From the NCBI GenBank assembly GCA_014529385.2, contig CM043963.1, positions 106,543,912 through 106,607,911 of the forward strand: 64,000 bases of DNA, given 5' to 3'. The position numbers were made by a program, and so were the translations under genes. Source of the stretch: Adiantum capillus-veneris. Lineage: Eukaryota > Streptophyta > Polypodiopsida > Polypodiales > Pteridaceae. Positions 43,122 to 54,771 of this stretch are shown here, piece by piece. A model generated the notes under the pieces. The model searched no databases and was not told the DNA's origin. It worked only from the letters and a program-made list of their open reading frames with translations. How positions within the stretch are numbered: the first letter of the stretch is position 1; each line of letters starts with the position of its first letter.

Positions 43122-44204
43122 TGATGTAGATTCCATCCTTGGAATATAACAATGCAGCATCGGGATCCACGATAGAAGTACCTATGTCAGAAGAAAAACA
43201 ACATTGTGAAAGCTCAAAGGCAGCATGTACAGGTGTGCAATAAGTGAGATGCATACATGATATTCTAGGAAATGCAAAAACAACTTCATGAGTTGTAACA
43301 TTGCCAACTAGAAGAAGCGTAGTACCTGAAGAAAATGCAATTGAGTTAGGGTCTATTAGGTCGACTCTAAGAGAAGTACACAAGAGATAGAGCTAAATTA
43401 AGTACTAAATTGACCAACGTGAATTAGAAAAATATCGAATAAAGAGTAGTTAACCCTAGGAATGCTCGTCGGGGTCTAAGCACTAGTGGTCTTGCCACTT
43501 ATACCACTTAAGTGTGATCCACATAAAATACAAGGAAGTTTGTGCTATTGCTTTCTCTTTTCTTTTCTCTTTTTTTTGTTCCTTTTTGGTTGTTGTCATA
43601 GTTGCTACAAGTAGCTGGGGGACTTGAGGTCTCGAATACCACCTGGGAGACTTAAGGTCTCAAATACCAGCTTGAGCATAAACTAGCCGGGAGACTCGAG
43701 GTCTCAAATACCAGCTTAACACATGGGCTTCCATAATACAAGTCACACTTAGGTGGAATAAACTAGAGAGAACTATATCCTCATAGCCTAAAACATTACT
43801 AAAGTTACTACAATTAGTAGACTTTTTAGGAAATAAAGTCAATTAAGTGGCCTGGTTTAGCCTAAGGTCCTGATACCTACTTAAAGCCAACTAATAGACC
43901 AAAATCAAAGAGAAGCACAAGGTACTAGAAGTTTGAAAAACTTATAGCATCTAATTGGCGATGTCACAACTTCATAAATTTTATGCATTGTTAGAATTCA
44001 AATGACAATATGCAAACATGTAAATATGGAAGCATAGATAAAAGGAAGTAGTACACCTGATATAATGGAGAACATCCATTGTAGCATGTAAACATCCATT
44101 GTCGTTGTCCTTCAAAGGCATCCTTATGTAGTCACAAACTGCACAATAGTCACCACCAAACATCCACCTTCCAGAGGCACATCATTGGGAAAAGGTACCA
44201 ACAC
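43122..44204 (-). other. D23 3' untranslated region with short tandem repeats
   Basis: About 1.1 kb without a convincing ORF; a 99-codon frame (43,383-43,084) runs into the LTR and I do not credit it. Between 43,613 and 43,715 three imperfect units share GGGAGACTTAAGGTCTCAAA and TACCAGCTT. Each contains the near-palindrome GAGACTCGAGGTCTC. Confidence 0.65.
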
Positions 44205-44732
44205 TTATTGAACACAATTAAAAAATATAAGGAACCCTAACTTAATTATTTTCACTCCCCCTAGAGAGTCAAGGGAATAGGATATTGTAGAGATTGGGGA
44301 GAACCCTAAGGCTAAACCCCTATCCTTGTCGTCAACAAAAACAAAGTCATCATCCGTGAGACCATATGTGCCATCCGTGTAATCATGTAAATCTTCTTCT
44401 TCTTTTTCATCAGAGGCACCAATGTTTACTAAGAAGGTCACTAGACGTCTATAGTCATCATGGTCAAAAGGGTAGGCTTGTGCAATGGGAGAAATTCTCT
44501 CTACTAAGTATGGATTAGTCGTGGTCAAGAGACGTATCAGCCATTCTAACTCCTCAAAATTCCCCTCACATGCTAGCGTACCTACCAAATCCCATTCACA
44601 GGCAAGCACCGGAAAGACCATGTGAAACACTTGTGAAAAGTAGCGAGGGTACCTCTCACCCAAGGCAGGAGTGGATGACTCTAGCGTACTAGCCATATAT
44701 GTACACACAGATAGATGATGGTTAGAGTGCAT
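44205..44732 (-). CDS. D23 ORF of unknown function (175 codons), before the 3' LTR
   Basis: An uninterrupted ORF in an otherwise decayed element; MASTLESSTPALGERYPRYF at 44,696 is the likelier start. Aromatic and hydrophobic N-terminal half, a middle ACEGNFEELEWLIRLL and YRRLVTFLVNIGAS with ankyrin-like helix spacing (weak), then an acidic run DEKEEEDLHDYTDGTYGLTD. There is no clear signal peptide or transmembrane segment, so it does not look like an envelope protein. It lies between the post-integrase region and the polypurine tract. No other copy is in this window: D1 is truncated and D45 runs off the edge. Confidence 0.55.
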   Translation of the reverse strand: MHSNHHLSVCTYMASTLESSTPALGERYPRYFSQVFHMVFPVLACEWDLVGTLACEGNFEELEWLIRLLTTTNPYLVERISPIAQAYPFDHDDYRRLVTFLVNIGASDEKEEEDLHDYTDGTYGLTDDDFVFVDDKDRGLALGFSPISTISYSLDSLGGVKIIKLGFLIFFNCVQ

Positions 44733-45640
44733 ATATTACAAGGGTCATGTTCTTGTGCATAATTTGTTTTTATGATTTTGTGTTATTTATAGAACTTGTA
44801 AGTTTCCACATTATTAGTTGGTGGCTCTTGCTTATCTTGTTTTTGTGAGTATAAGGCTTTATATATACATTCCCTATGATTGGAGATTGAGAGGTCAGGG
44901 AGGAAGGTTGAGAGGGAAGCAAGTGAATGATGGATGTCAGCAAACACTACCCTTTCCTTGGGTAGATCGTACCTTTTGGAATCAGTTATTCCAATTGGTA
45001 ATAGGTGAGGATTTTTGCCAATTGTTATCTATTACCTTGGGTGCCTCATTGAGTTGCAAGGGTGGTAAGTTACTCTCCCATGAATGAACTTGAAGTAGTG
45101 AATCAGGTAATAATTGAACAATGGGAGGTGTCAAATCTTTTGTAACTTCATGGAGGCTACCTATGGTAGGTGGAGGTTGTCTAGGAGCTTTTACCTCTAT
45201 GGATGCATTGCATGAGGAGCTAGAAGCTTTATTCCTTTTTATTATGGTTGAGTTGAGCATAACAAGCCTTTCTCGCTTGGGAACCTATACTAGCTCCGCA
45301 TCCGGTGTATAGTATTCTGTGATTTTTCCTTTCCCACGATCTTTCATCTGTTTTGGAGCTACGCAACTAAGCTCACATGGGTTATAGGTAAGAACACAAT
45401 CTACAATTTGGCACCCATATTTGATCATTTCCTTGGTAGTAGCCTTGGGCTTCCAATAGGTTTTTAGGAATCCAATGCAACAGTTCTTTACATTTCTTGG
45501 GGCGAGTGGGACGTTTCTTACAAGGCTTCTGTTTTTCACTAGCTATGGTTGCTAAAGAAGCTTTAGGGACCCACTTGTATTTTTTCTTCGGTATATTAGG
45601 AGGAGTCTTGTCAAAGCTATATGCATTGCTTCTAGTATAT
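44733..45640 (-). pseudogene. D23 remnant of the post-integrase ORF
   Basis: Homologous to D1 28,125-28,560: KATTKEMIKYGCQIVDCVLT, DRGKGKITEYYTPDAELV and VPKRERLVMLNSTIIK. It starts right after the protease-RT linker at about 45,640, so everything from RT to the second retropepsin domain is deleted. In-frame stops at 45,285 and 45,540. The last part (KAPRQPPPTIGSLHEVTKDL to the stop at 44,982) shows how far the D ORF normally extends. Confidence 0.65.
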
Positions 45641-46330
45641 TTAAGGGTACGAGTGGTGGCATTTCATCCCCCGCAGGTGTTACCCAGGCCGTCCCCCTAT
45701 TTCCCTAAGTGTCTATGGTTGCTGCTAGGTGGACCCAATCCACATTGTCTGACTCAGTCATCCCAGGTAGTACGTTCATATAAGGAGAATCTTTCTCAAC
45801 ATCAGTGTCCGCTTTACATGTGTAGCAATACTGCAATGGGGCCGAGTGAACTGTGGTGTAAGATCTTTGCTCAGTTATAAACATGTTTCCTAGGGGATGT
45901 GCTCGACCATTTACAAGATCCACTCGAATGAAAAAATCTTGGAACTATAGGTAGACATGGTTTTTAGACTAGTCATGCACCATTTTTGTTTCCTTCATGA
46001 AAGGACGTCCTAAAATCATCTTCGATGCCATAGTGTGCTTGGAGAAATCCATAACAATGAAGGTAATTCTTATTTCATGTCCAAAGACCTTGATCTTGAG
46101 ATCTTCTAACATCCCAATAGGTTTAACAATAGACCCATTGGCCATCTTCACTACTATGGTTGTGGTCGCAAAGTGAGGTCTTCCCATAGTTTCCCAGCAA
46201 TTTTTGGTCACAATGCTAACCCTACCACCACCATCAAGGATTCCCTTTACACTTAATCCCTTAGTAGTGATTGGTATCGTCACATTGGTTTAATCACCCT
46301 CAAAGTATTGTCCCAACTTCTTAACATGTA
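45641..46330 (-). pseudogene. D23 protease and truncated linker
   Basis: Protease active site KGILDGGGRVSIVTKNCWET (46,250-46,190), then VVKMANGSIVKPIGMLEDLK and MILGRPFMKETKMVHD to the stop at 45,969. The linker (LVNGRAHPLGNMFI, LPGMTESDNVDWVHLAATID) continues to about 45,640, where pol is deleted. The DGG variant matches D1. Confidence 0.75.
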
Positions 46331-48819
46331 TTTCTACCACAAGGTTCTCATCTAGGCTGGGTTGTGGATCTAAGTGTTCCTCCTCTATTGGCATCTCCCC
46401 AGCTCCACCCATCTGTGAAAATTGTGGTAGCCCAAACTTTAGCTCTCCATTGAGGAAGGCTCGAAGAGCTGAGACTAGCTCAGGGTCTTTATATAGTTTG
46501 GATATGATGTTGGTTCTAACTTTTGAAGACATGAAATCCATCAATTTGGCAATGTTTAACGGTACCTTTTGGGCTTCAGTCCCTTGACGTGGGGAAGATG
46601 GGATCTCCATTTCTTTGATAGGATCAGGTAGTCCCTCTGTAAACATTATTTCCATCAAGAAGTGACTACGCCCACTTTCCCATGACTTTAAGTCACTTTC
46701 TTCTTGGATGACACTAGGTATGGCTAAGGGTCTATGGACTTGTGAGGTTGTTGTTGCGCAAGGAACACAGTGTCTATAATCTGAATTTGCCTAGGTGCTG
46801 GTTCTAGATCCCTTTGGGTATCTTCTACCAAACTCCTTAATTGCTTGACTCGCTCGATCTCCTCTATAGGGTTTGGATACGTTCCTATCTTCTTCTTCGA
46901 TCCCGGCCATTGTGGCTCATGAAGATCTTCCTTGTTGGTTTCTATCTTAGTGGTCGTTTTGGTCTCCATGGTTTCACCTCAATCATAATCCTCTTCAGCG
47001 ACGTTCATATATATAGGGTCATCAGCAGTCCCTATGTTGGTCTTTGAATTGGGGTCTGACTTCGCTGCTTTTTGCAATCTCTTCCTTCGTGTTTTCTTCT
47101 TTTTTTGAGATTGGGCAATTGATGCCATGTCTCTTTCCTCAAGTATATAATTTTGTTTTTGGAGAATCGATCGTGTGAGTACGTTTATTGGTACCACATG
47201 TGTAGTTTGTGATGGCTCCTCGATAACCTCAATCAAGTTTAAGGGCGTGATCTCAGGTGCATTTGGATTATTTGGACAATGGGCAATCAAATGATCTTTG
47301 TCAAATTGATTACACATGAGTATCGGCATTGTAGACGTGATCACTTGATTGGTTTGCATTAATGTGGTGTTCTTTTGTAGCCTAAAAGGACACTCGGCCA
47401 CACGATGTGGACCTCCGCACTCATAGCATTGAAGAGGTGGTCTCTTAGCAGTGTAATTGATATTTTGGCCTCTTGCAGCAAGAGCAGCTACATGATAGAC
47501 AGGTTTGACTTGTCCCCAATAGTCCTCCATGTAGTATTGTGAACTTTCTTCAAGCACATCCATCCCATAGGCAATATTAGGGTATATATCTTCCTCATAG
47601 CCTTCCAAACGAGCAATAGATGACTCACAATCCACTTGATTCACTAAAGTGATTCTCGGATGTGGTGGTTGTGGTCCTAGCATTGGAGGTGGTAAGGGTG
47701 TTGTTTGAACAACATTTTGGTCCCTAGGGACCATGTGTTGTGACGTTTGTTCAAGAGGTGGGGCTGGCATCAATGCAGGTACTCGAGGTGTGTCTGTCCA
47801 TGCTAAGGTTGGTCTATTGGCCATCGCGCGCTTAAATCATGTGCAATCCTTAGCTTGATGACCAGACCTCCCACAGTCATTGCAGTTTGAATGTTCTCAT
47901 GAAACCCGTTGAAGGCATGTGGATCCCCTTGTTCTGTCTCTCTAGCTCAAAAACCCTATGGATGACCTCAGAAACTCTTTGTTGTTGATCCTCCACACTA
48001 GTAGCACCAGTTGTGGATTGTAGGACATCTAACCAACCCAGGTGATAGGTGTGACTTGTGTATAGGTTGGTTAGAGTTTTCGTTTGTAGTTCGTACTCCC
48101 AGTTCTCATTTAATAACGCTCCATCTAGGCTTGAGGTGCTAGGAGTGTCCTTTGAACTAAATGCAATGTGTCTCTCTATGGGTTGACCCTTAGTGGTCGC
48201 TAATTCAAGAGCACTCGATTGCTCTCCTAGCAAAGATATTGACATAGGGGCTTTCACTTTTAACTCTCTTCGTTGCTTCGCCTTGCGTAAGCTCTTGATT
48301 TCCTTTTCCCTAGCCGCGATGATACACCGCTCCATTTCTTGTCCCTTGGCAAGGCTTCTACCATCAGGTAATATAACCTCGAAGAGAAATAGCTCTGAAG
48401 AGTTAGGTTACATTGAATGGAGTATTAACGTGCACATTCTCTACGGGCACAGAGTCTACGTTGGTCACGAATGGACAATTTACTTCCCCACCCTGCTCAT
48501 TTACATCGTTAGCTCCATGTTCAAAGCGAGTGGCTCTATTAAAGGTTTCCTTCAAGGGGCTAAGCACACCCGGCCCGGACCGTGGGACCATGGCATGCAT
48601 GTCTTGGCTTGAGCTATCAGGATTAGGCATTGGGTAACCCTCCATGATGTCGTAGTGAGAGGAGGAGTCACTAGACACTATGTTTGGGTCTTGGTTTGTA
48701 CTACCTTGGGTCCCTGCCAAGGGCCCGGAACCTACGGTAGGTGAATATTGAGAACTCGTGTAAGTCAAAATGCTCTCTAGTTGCTCGGCCTCTAGTTCAC
48801 GACCACTGCGTATATGCAT
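46331..48819 (-). pseudogene. D23 gag, second copy
   Basis: N-terminal block 48819-48403 (MHIRSGRELEAEQLESILTY), coiled-coil-like block 48335-47877 (ERCIIAAREKEIKSLRKAKQ), then a junction at MRTFKLQ where the capsid is missing. Zinc knuckles follow: CNDCGRSGHQAKDC (about 47,875), then CYECGGPHRVAEC and CNQFDKDHLIAHC in 47824-46979. The last two have C-x2-(C)-x3-H-x4-C spacing. The gag-protease linker is 46969-46290. Compared with D45, about 1.4 kb of gag (capsid) is deleted. Confidence 0.75.
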
Positions 48820-50892
48820 ATGCCTTTGGCACCCTAACCTCGAAGGTTAACCGCTTACTTTGTTAGGCGTCCGTTTTCACTCATTTTTTAATGTTTTTTA
48901 ATGATCGGTTTTTGCATTAGAGTGTGTGATACCTCGAAACAAGCGTATTTCTCAAGGGGTCATGGTGTGCTTTACAACACAGCGTTCGGTTACCCTAAGC
49001 TCCGTTGTTCCTCAAAAAGGTCGATTTTTACCTACGCATGAGACTAAAATACATAATTTTAAAGGGGGGTTGAGGCCTGAGCCTGAGCGTGGACTTGGAC
49101 TTGGGCCTGGGAAATATTTCCGAGCTTGTTCCTACCTTTAATTTTTTAAAATTTTAAATTCTTAAATTTTGAAGTTTTTTTCGGGATATGGTCGCCGCGG
49201 CCGCGCTGTGTGCGCGAGCACACATACACCTAACCTACCTACTTACAACTAATAGAGCTATTGTTACACACTAACACACTACTACAGCAACTCATTAGCT
49301 AACATAACTACTTATTGTACTTTACACGGAACTAACATTATGGATCTACTACCTTCATTCTAACACCTTATCACAGAGAAAAAACCTTATGAACAGAAAA
49401 AACACAAAACCTTTCAATACCTTATTAACACTAGGTTGGTAACCTAACAAGACATAAAAGTGTCCTTTAAGGGTTTTGAAAAAAACCTCCAAAACCATAG
49501 TAGATCCACTCATTTTGTAAAATCCTTTCATGAGGTTATAGTTCAAGGCCTACTATACATGGAAAAAATAAGAAACATGTAAAATTTCTCATCTTTTGGT
49601 CACGCCAAGCCTCCAAAGTTGATGGACCAATACATTTTCATCAAAACAGTCCTTTCTTACTTTTGTTGCATAAAAATAAGATTAGGGATTTTTTTAGGAC
49701 TTGAGATAAATTCCCTAGTTAACTTCAATGGGTTGGTGATCAGAAGATATGATTGCTTCTCACTCACTATTTTTTGTTTTGCCAAAAGAAATAGGTACAA
49801 AAAAGTTGAATTTTTACCATTCTGCAAACCTATCATCAAAGTTTCTATAGCCACGCTCAATACAAATAATATATGCATGTTTTCTTAGTTCCCTATTGTC
49901 CTTTAGGTTCATAAGGAGCCATGGAGCATGTCCAAAGAATAATACATCTCGTACCAAGGGGAATCTTGGGGACAAAGATGAAGTGCTAAATACAGCAAAC
50001 ATGAAAAAACTGGGTTCAACATTATGAGTTGTAGAATCCCATAGAAACTATTCAATACCTAGCCAAATTTGATCCTTATGACTAGATATGGTTACTACCT
50101 ACAAAATGCATGTAGTTGTCACAAGAAACTAACAATATTGAAAAAGCTATACCTGATATACTAGAATGTTTCGTTTTCTTCTATAATTGAAAAAAACAAC
50201 CATCGTTGTCTACTATGAAAATAAGGGTATTAGGTGCCCCAAAACACAAGGAATATTAGCTTTATGTTACAATATGCGACATAGAAAATCAAAACTGCAT
50301 TTGGATATCATGAAAGCCACCAAAAAAATCATAAAAGAGCTAAAATTGGCTAAAAAACAGGACTTGATAATTTTTGTAATTTGGTCATAACTTACAACTT
50401 TGACATTTATTTCTCCCTAGAAGCATCAGGACATGTTGAGGACTACTAAAGATAGTTCTCTAGCATTATAGACCTCACAAACATGAATTCTAGAGTGGTA
50501 TAGTTGCAAAAAGTTGAAAAAAGCCAAAAACAGGACCCGTTTTTTCACACAGTTTAGGTTGTGAAATGTTGTGCAAGGACAAGGTTAAAGATGGAATTGA
50601 TATTCGAAAAAAATGTCGAGTTTTTTTCAGCTCATGAGACAACTTTCTAGATAGATAGCACCTCAAAATCCATTTTGAAACTCTTGACATAATTCAAGGA
50701 AAATGGTCACTTAACAGGACATAAAAGTGTCCCAGGACATAAAAGTTTCCCATTACCAACCTAGTGTTAACAAAACAATACACAACAGCAAAACAAACTC
50801 CTTCTGAACACACACACCTTCCTTCTCTACCTTTCCTACATCTGAAATTGCACCACAGCGCAGCACAGAGTGCCTCTTGAGCTTAATGCAGG
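48820..50892 (-). other. D23 second leader, interrupted by a TIR transposon
   Basis: Leader sequence at 48,820-49,428 and 50,767-50,892, matching 53,621-54,327 apart from the 1.34-kb insertion. It contains GAGCCTGAGCGTGGACTTGG repeats and CG-rich CGCGGCCGCGCTGTGTGCGC near 49,195. No ORF. Confidence 0.75.
49429..50766. mobile_element. 1,338-bp TIR transposon, non-autonomous
   Basis: Perfect 14-bp inverted termini CACTAGGTTGGTAA and TTACCAACCTAGTG. TTAA is present on both sides (49425-49428, 50767-50770) and once at the empty site in the other leader (54,203-54,212). Subterminal copies of GACATAAAAGTGTCC occur at both ends, doubled on the right. No ORF above 90 codons and no transposase. CACTA termini suggest CACTA/EnSpm, but those usually make 3-bp duplications; here TTAA (4 bp) or TA (2 bp) fits better. 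Confidence 0.88.
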
Positions 50893-51148
50893 GTGATTCC
50901 CAGGCAACGGCGCCAAAAATGTGGGTTTCTGCCGCACGTATCAAAGCAAAGGCCTTGCCTAGCACTATGTGCTAGCCACAGATGGCTCCAACCATGCAAC
51001 TAGCATAAACTAGTAAGCTCAAAGATGGAGATGGTGTGTCACTTACCGCTCTACACTTGCTGTCAACGAGGATTCCTCGCGAGAAGAAGAAGGATCCGTT
51101 GCTCCACCGCGCTCAATCGCTTCGCCATCCTCGTGCCGTCGTCGCAAT

Positions 51149-51187
<39 letters not shown>
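50893..51187 (-). repeat. Internal truncated LTR and second primer site of D23
   Basis: The primer site (complement of GGTGATTCCCAGGCAACGGC and following GCCA) is at 50893-50915. The LTR end (50920-51187) reaches only to the (CT)n tract, which is joined to gag sequence ATTGGCATCTCC at 51,188. In transcript sense this fragment starts inside R, downstream of the TATA element. It is a chimeric junction, not a normal LTR. Confidence 0.85.
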
Positions 51188-51189
<2 letters not shown>

Positions 51190-53620
51190 TGGCATCTCCC
51201 CAGCTCCATCCATCTGTGAAAATTGTGGTAGCCCAAACTTTAGCTCTCCATTGAGGAAGGCTTGAAGAGTTGAGACTAGCTCAGGGTCTTTATATAGTTT
51301 GGATATGAAGGTGGTTCTAACTTTTAAAGACATGAAATCCATCAATTTGGCAATGTTTAACGGCACCTTTTGGGCTTCAGTCCCTTGACGTGGGGAAGAT
51401 GGGATCTCCATTTCTTTGATAGGATCAGGTAGTCCCTCTGTAAACATTATTTCCATCAAGAAGTGAGTACGCCCACTTTCCCATGACTTTAAGTCACTTT
51501 CTTCTTGGATGACACTAGGTATGGTTAAGGGTCTATGGACTTGTGAGGTTGTTGTTGCACAAGGAATACAGTGTCTATAATCTGGATTTGCCTAGGTGCT
51601 GGTTCTAGATCCCTTTGGGTATCTTCTACCAAACTCCTTAATTGCTTGACTCGCTCGATCTCCTCTATAGGGTTTGGATACGTTCCTATCTTCTTCTTCG
51701 ATCCCGGCCATTGTGGCTCATGAAGATCTTCCTTGTTGGTTTCTATCTTAGTGGTCGTTTTGGTCTCCATGGTTTCACCTCAATCATAATCCTCTTCACC
51801 GTCGTTCATATATATAGGGTCATCAGCAGTCCCTATGTTGGTCTTTGAATTGGGGTCTGACTTCGCTGCTTTTTGCAATCTCTTCCTTCGTGTTTTCTTC
51901 TTTTTTTGAGATTGGGCAATTGATGCCATGTCTCTTTCCTCAAGTATATAATTTTGTTTTTGGAGAATCGATCGTGTGAGTACGTTTATTGGTACCACAT
52001 GTGTAGTTTGTGATGGCTCCTCGATAACCTCAATCAAGTTTAAGGGCGTGATCTCAGGTGCATTTGGATTATTTGGACAATGGGCAATCAAATGATCTTT
52101 GTCAAATTGATTACACATGAGTATCGGCATTGTAGACGTGATCACTTGATTGGTTTGCATTAATGTGGTGTTCTTTTGTAGCCTAAAAGGACACTCGGCC
52201 ACACGATGTGGACCTCCGCACTCATAGCATTGAAGAGGTGGTCTCTTAGCAGTGTAATTGATATTTTGGCCTCTTGCAGCAAGAGCAGCTACATGATAGA
52301 CAGGTTTGACTTGTCCCCAATAGTCCTCCATGTAGTATTGTGAACTTTCTTCAAGCACATCCATCCCATAGGCAATATTAGGGTATATATCTTCCTCATA
52401 GCCTTCCAAACGAGCAATAGATGACTCACAATCCACTTGATTCACTAAAGTGATTCTCGGATGTGGTGGTTGTGGTCCTAGCATTGGAGGTGGTAAGGGT
52501 GTTGTTTGAACAACATTTTGGTCCCTAGGGACCATGTGTTGTGACGTTTGTTCAAGAGGTGGGGCTGGCATCAATGCAGGTACTCGAGGTGTGTCTGTCC
52601 ATGCTAAGGTTGGTCTATTGGCCATCGCGCGCTTAAATCATGTGCAATCCTTAGCTTGATGACCAGACCTCCCACAGTCATTGCAGTTTGAATGTTCTCA
52701 TGAAACCCGTTGAAGGCATGTGGATCCCCTTGTTCTGTCTCTCTAGCTCAAAAACCCTATGGATGACCTCAGAAACTCTTTGTTGTTGATCCTCCACACT
52801 AGTAGCACCAGTTGTGGATTGTAGGACATCTAACCAACCCAGGTGATAGGTGTGACTTGTGTATAGGTTGGTTAGAGTTTTCGTTTGTAGTTCGTACTCC
52901 CAGTTCTCATTTAATAACGCTCCATCTAGGCTTGAGGTGCTAGGAGTGTCCTTTGAACTAAATGCAATGTGTCTCTCTATGGGTTGACCCTTAGTGGTCG
53001 CTAATTCAAGAGCACTCGATTGCTCTCCTAGCAAAGATATTGACATAGGGGCTTTCACTTTTAACTCTCTTCGTTGCTTTGCTTTGCGTAAGCTCTCGAT
53101 TTCCTTTTCCCTAGCCGCGATGATATACCGCTCCACTTCTTGTACCTTGACAAGGCTTCTACCATCAGGTAATATAACCTCGAAGAGAAAAAGCTCTGAA
53201 AAGTTAGGGTACATTGAATGGAGTATTAACGTGCACATTCTCTAAGGGCACAGGGTCTACGTTGGTCACGAATGGAGAATTTACTTCCCCACCCTGCTCA
53301 TTTACATCGTTAGCTCCATGTTCAGAGTGAGTGGCTCTATTAAAGGTTTCCTTCAAGCGGCTAAGCACGCTCGACCCGGACTGTGGGCCCATGGCATGCA
53401 TGTCTTGGCTTGAGCTATCAGGATTAGGCATTGGGTAACCCTCCATGATGTCGTAGTGAGAGGAGGAGTCACTAGACACTATGTTTGGGTCTTGGTTTGT
53501 ACTACCTTGGGTCCCCGCCGAGGGCCCGGAACCTAAGGTAGGTGAATATTGAGTACTCGTGTAAGTCAAAATTCTCTCTAGTTGCTCGGCCTCTAGCACA
53601 CGACCACAGCGCACATGCAT
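51188..53620 (-). pseudogene. D23 gag, first copy
   Basis: Nearly identical to 46,387-48,819 at a constant offset of 4,801 bp. The 281-codon ORF (52625-51780) differs from its twin only near the end (NDGEEDYD against NVAEEDYD). The coiled-coil block is a little longer (53238-52678) because an upstream ATG is kept. It has the same zinc knuckles and the same capsid deletion. It ends inside the gag-protease linker at the chimeric junction. Confidence 0.8.
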
Positions 53621-54350
53621 GTGCCTTTGGCACCCTAACCTCGAAGGTTCACCGCTTACCTTTTTAGGCGTCCGTTTTCACTCGTTTTTTAATGTTTTTT
53701 AATGATCGGTTTTTGCATTAGAGCGTGTGATAGCTCTAAACAAGCGTATTTCTCAGGGGGTCATGGTGTGCTTTACAACACAGCGTTTGGTTACCCGAAG
53801 CTCTGTTGGTCCTCAAAAAGGTCGATTTTTACCTACGCATGAGACTCAAATACATAATTTTAAAGGGGGGTTGAGGCCTGAGCCTGAGCGTGGACTTGGA
53901 CTTGGGCCTGGGAAATATTTCCGAGCCCGTTCCTACCTTTAATTTTTTAAATTTTTAAATTTTTTTCGGGATAAGGTCGCCTCGGCCGTGCTGTGTGCGC
54001 GAGCACACATACACCTAACCTACCTACTTACAACTAATAGAGATATTGTTACACACTACTACAGCAACTCATTAGCTAACATAACTACTTATTGTACTTT
54101 ACACAGAACTAACATTATGGATCTACTACCTTGATTCTAACACCTTATCACAGAGAAAACACCTTATGAACAGAAAAAACAGAGTACCTTTCAATACCTT
54201 ATTAACAAAACAATACACAGCAGCAAAACAAACTCCTTCTCAACACACACACCTTCCTTCTCTACCTTTCCTACATCTGAAATTGCACCACAGCGCAGCA
54301 CAGAGTGCCTCTTGAGCTTAGTGCAGGGTGATTCCCCGGCAACGGCGCCA
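53621..54350 (-). other. D23 first leader and primer-binding site
   Basis: Non-coding leader 53,621-54,327. The primer site (complement of GGTGATTCCCCGGCAACGGC and following GCCA) is at 54328-54350, so the minus strand reads TGGCGCCGTTGCCGGGG, the Athila-type tRNA-Asp site. Four A residues separate it from the LTR. Confidence 0.85.
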
Positions 54351-54354
54351 AAAA

Positions 54355-54584
54355 TGTGGGCTTCTGCCGCATGTATCAAAGCAAGGGCCTTGCTTAGCAC
54401 TGTTTGCCAGCCACAGATGGCTCCAAGCATGCAACTAGCATAAACTAGTAAGCTCAAAGATGGCAATGGTGTGTCACTTACCGCTCTACACTTGCTATCA
54501 TGGAGGATTCCTCGCGAGAAGAAGAAGGATCCGTTGCTCCGCCGCGCTCAATCGCTTCGCCGCCGTGGTGCTGTTGTCGCAATG

Positions 54585-54639
<55 letters not shown>

Positions 54640-54702
54640 ACACATACACATACACACACACAAGGAGATGAAGAAGAAGAAGATGGAGATGGAGAAAGAG
54701 CA

Positions 54703-54771
<69 letters not shown>

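Noticed and set aside
44205-44732. Envelope-like protein
   Set aside because: No signal peptide, no transmembrane anchor and no furin-like site visible; the hydrophobic stretches are too short.
48193-48637. Plus-strand ORFs over D23 gag (also 52,994-53,245)
   Set aside because: Antisense shadows; codon pattern and homology support the minus strand.
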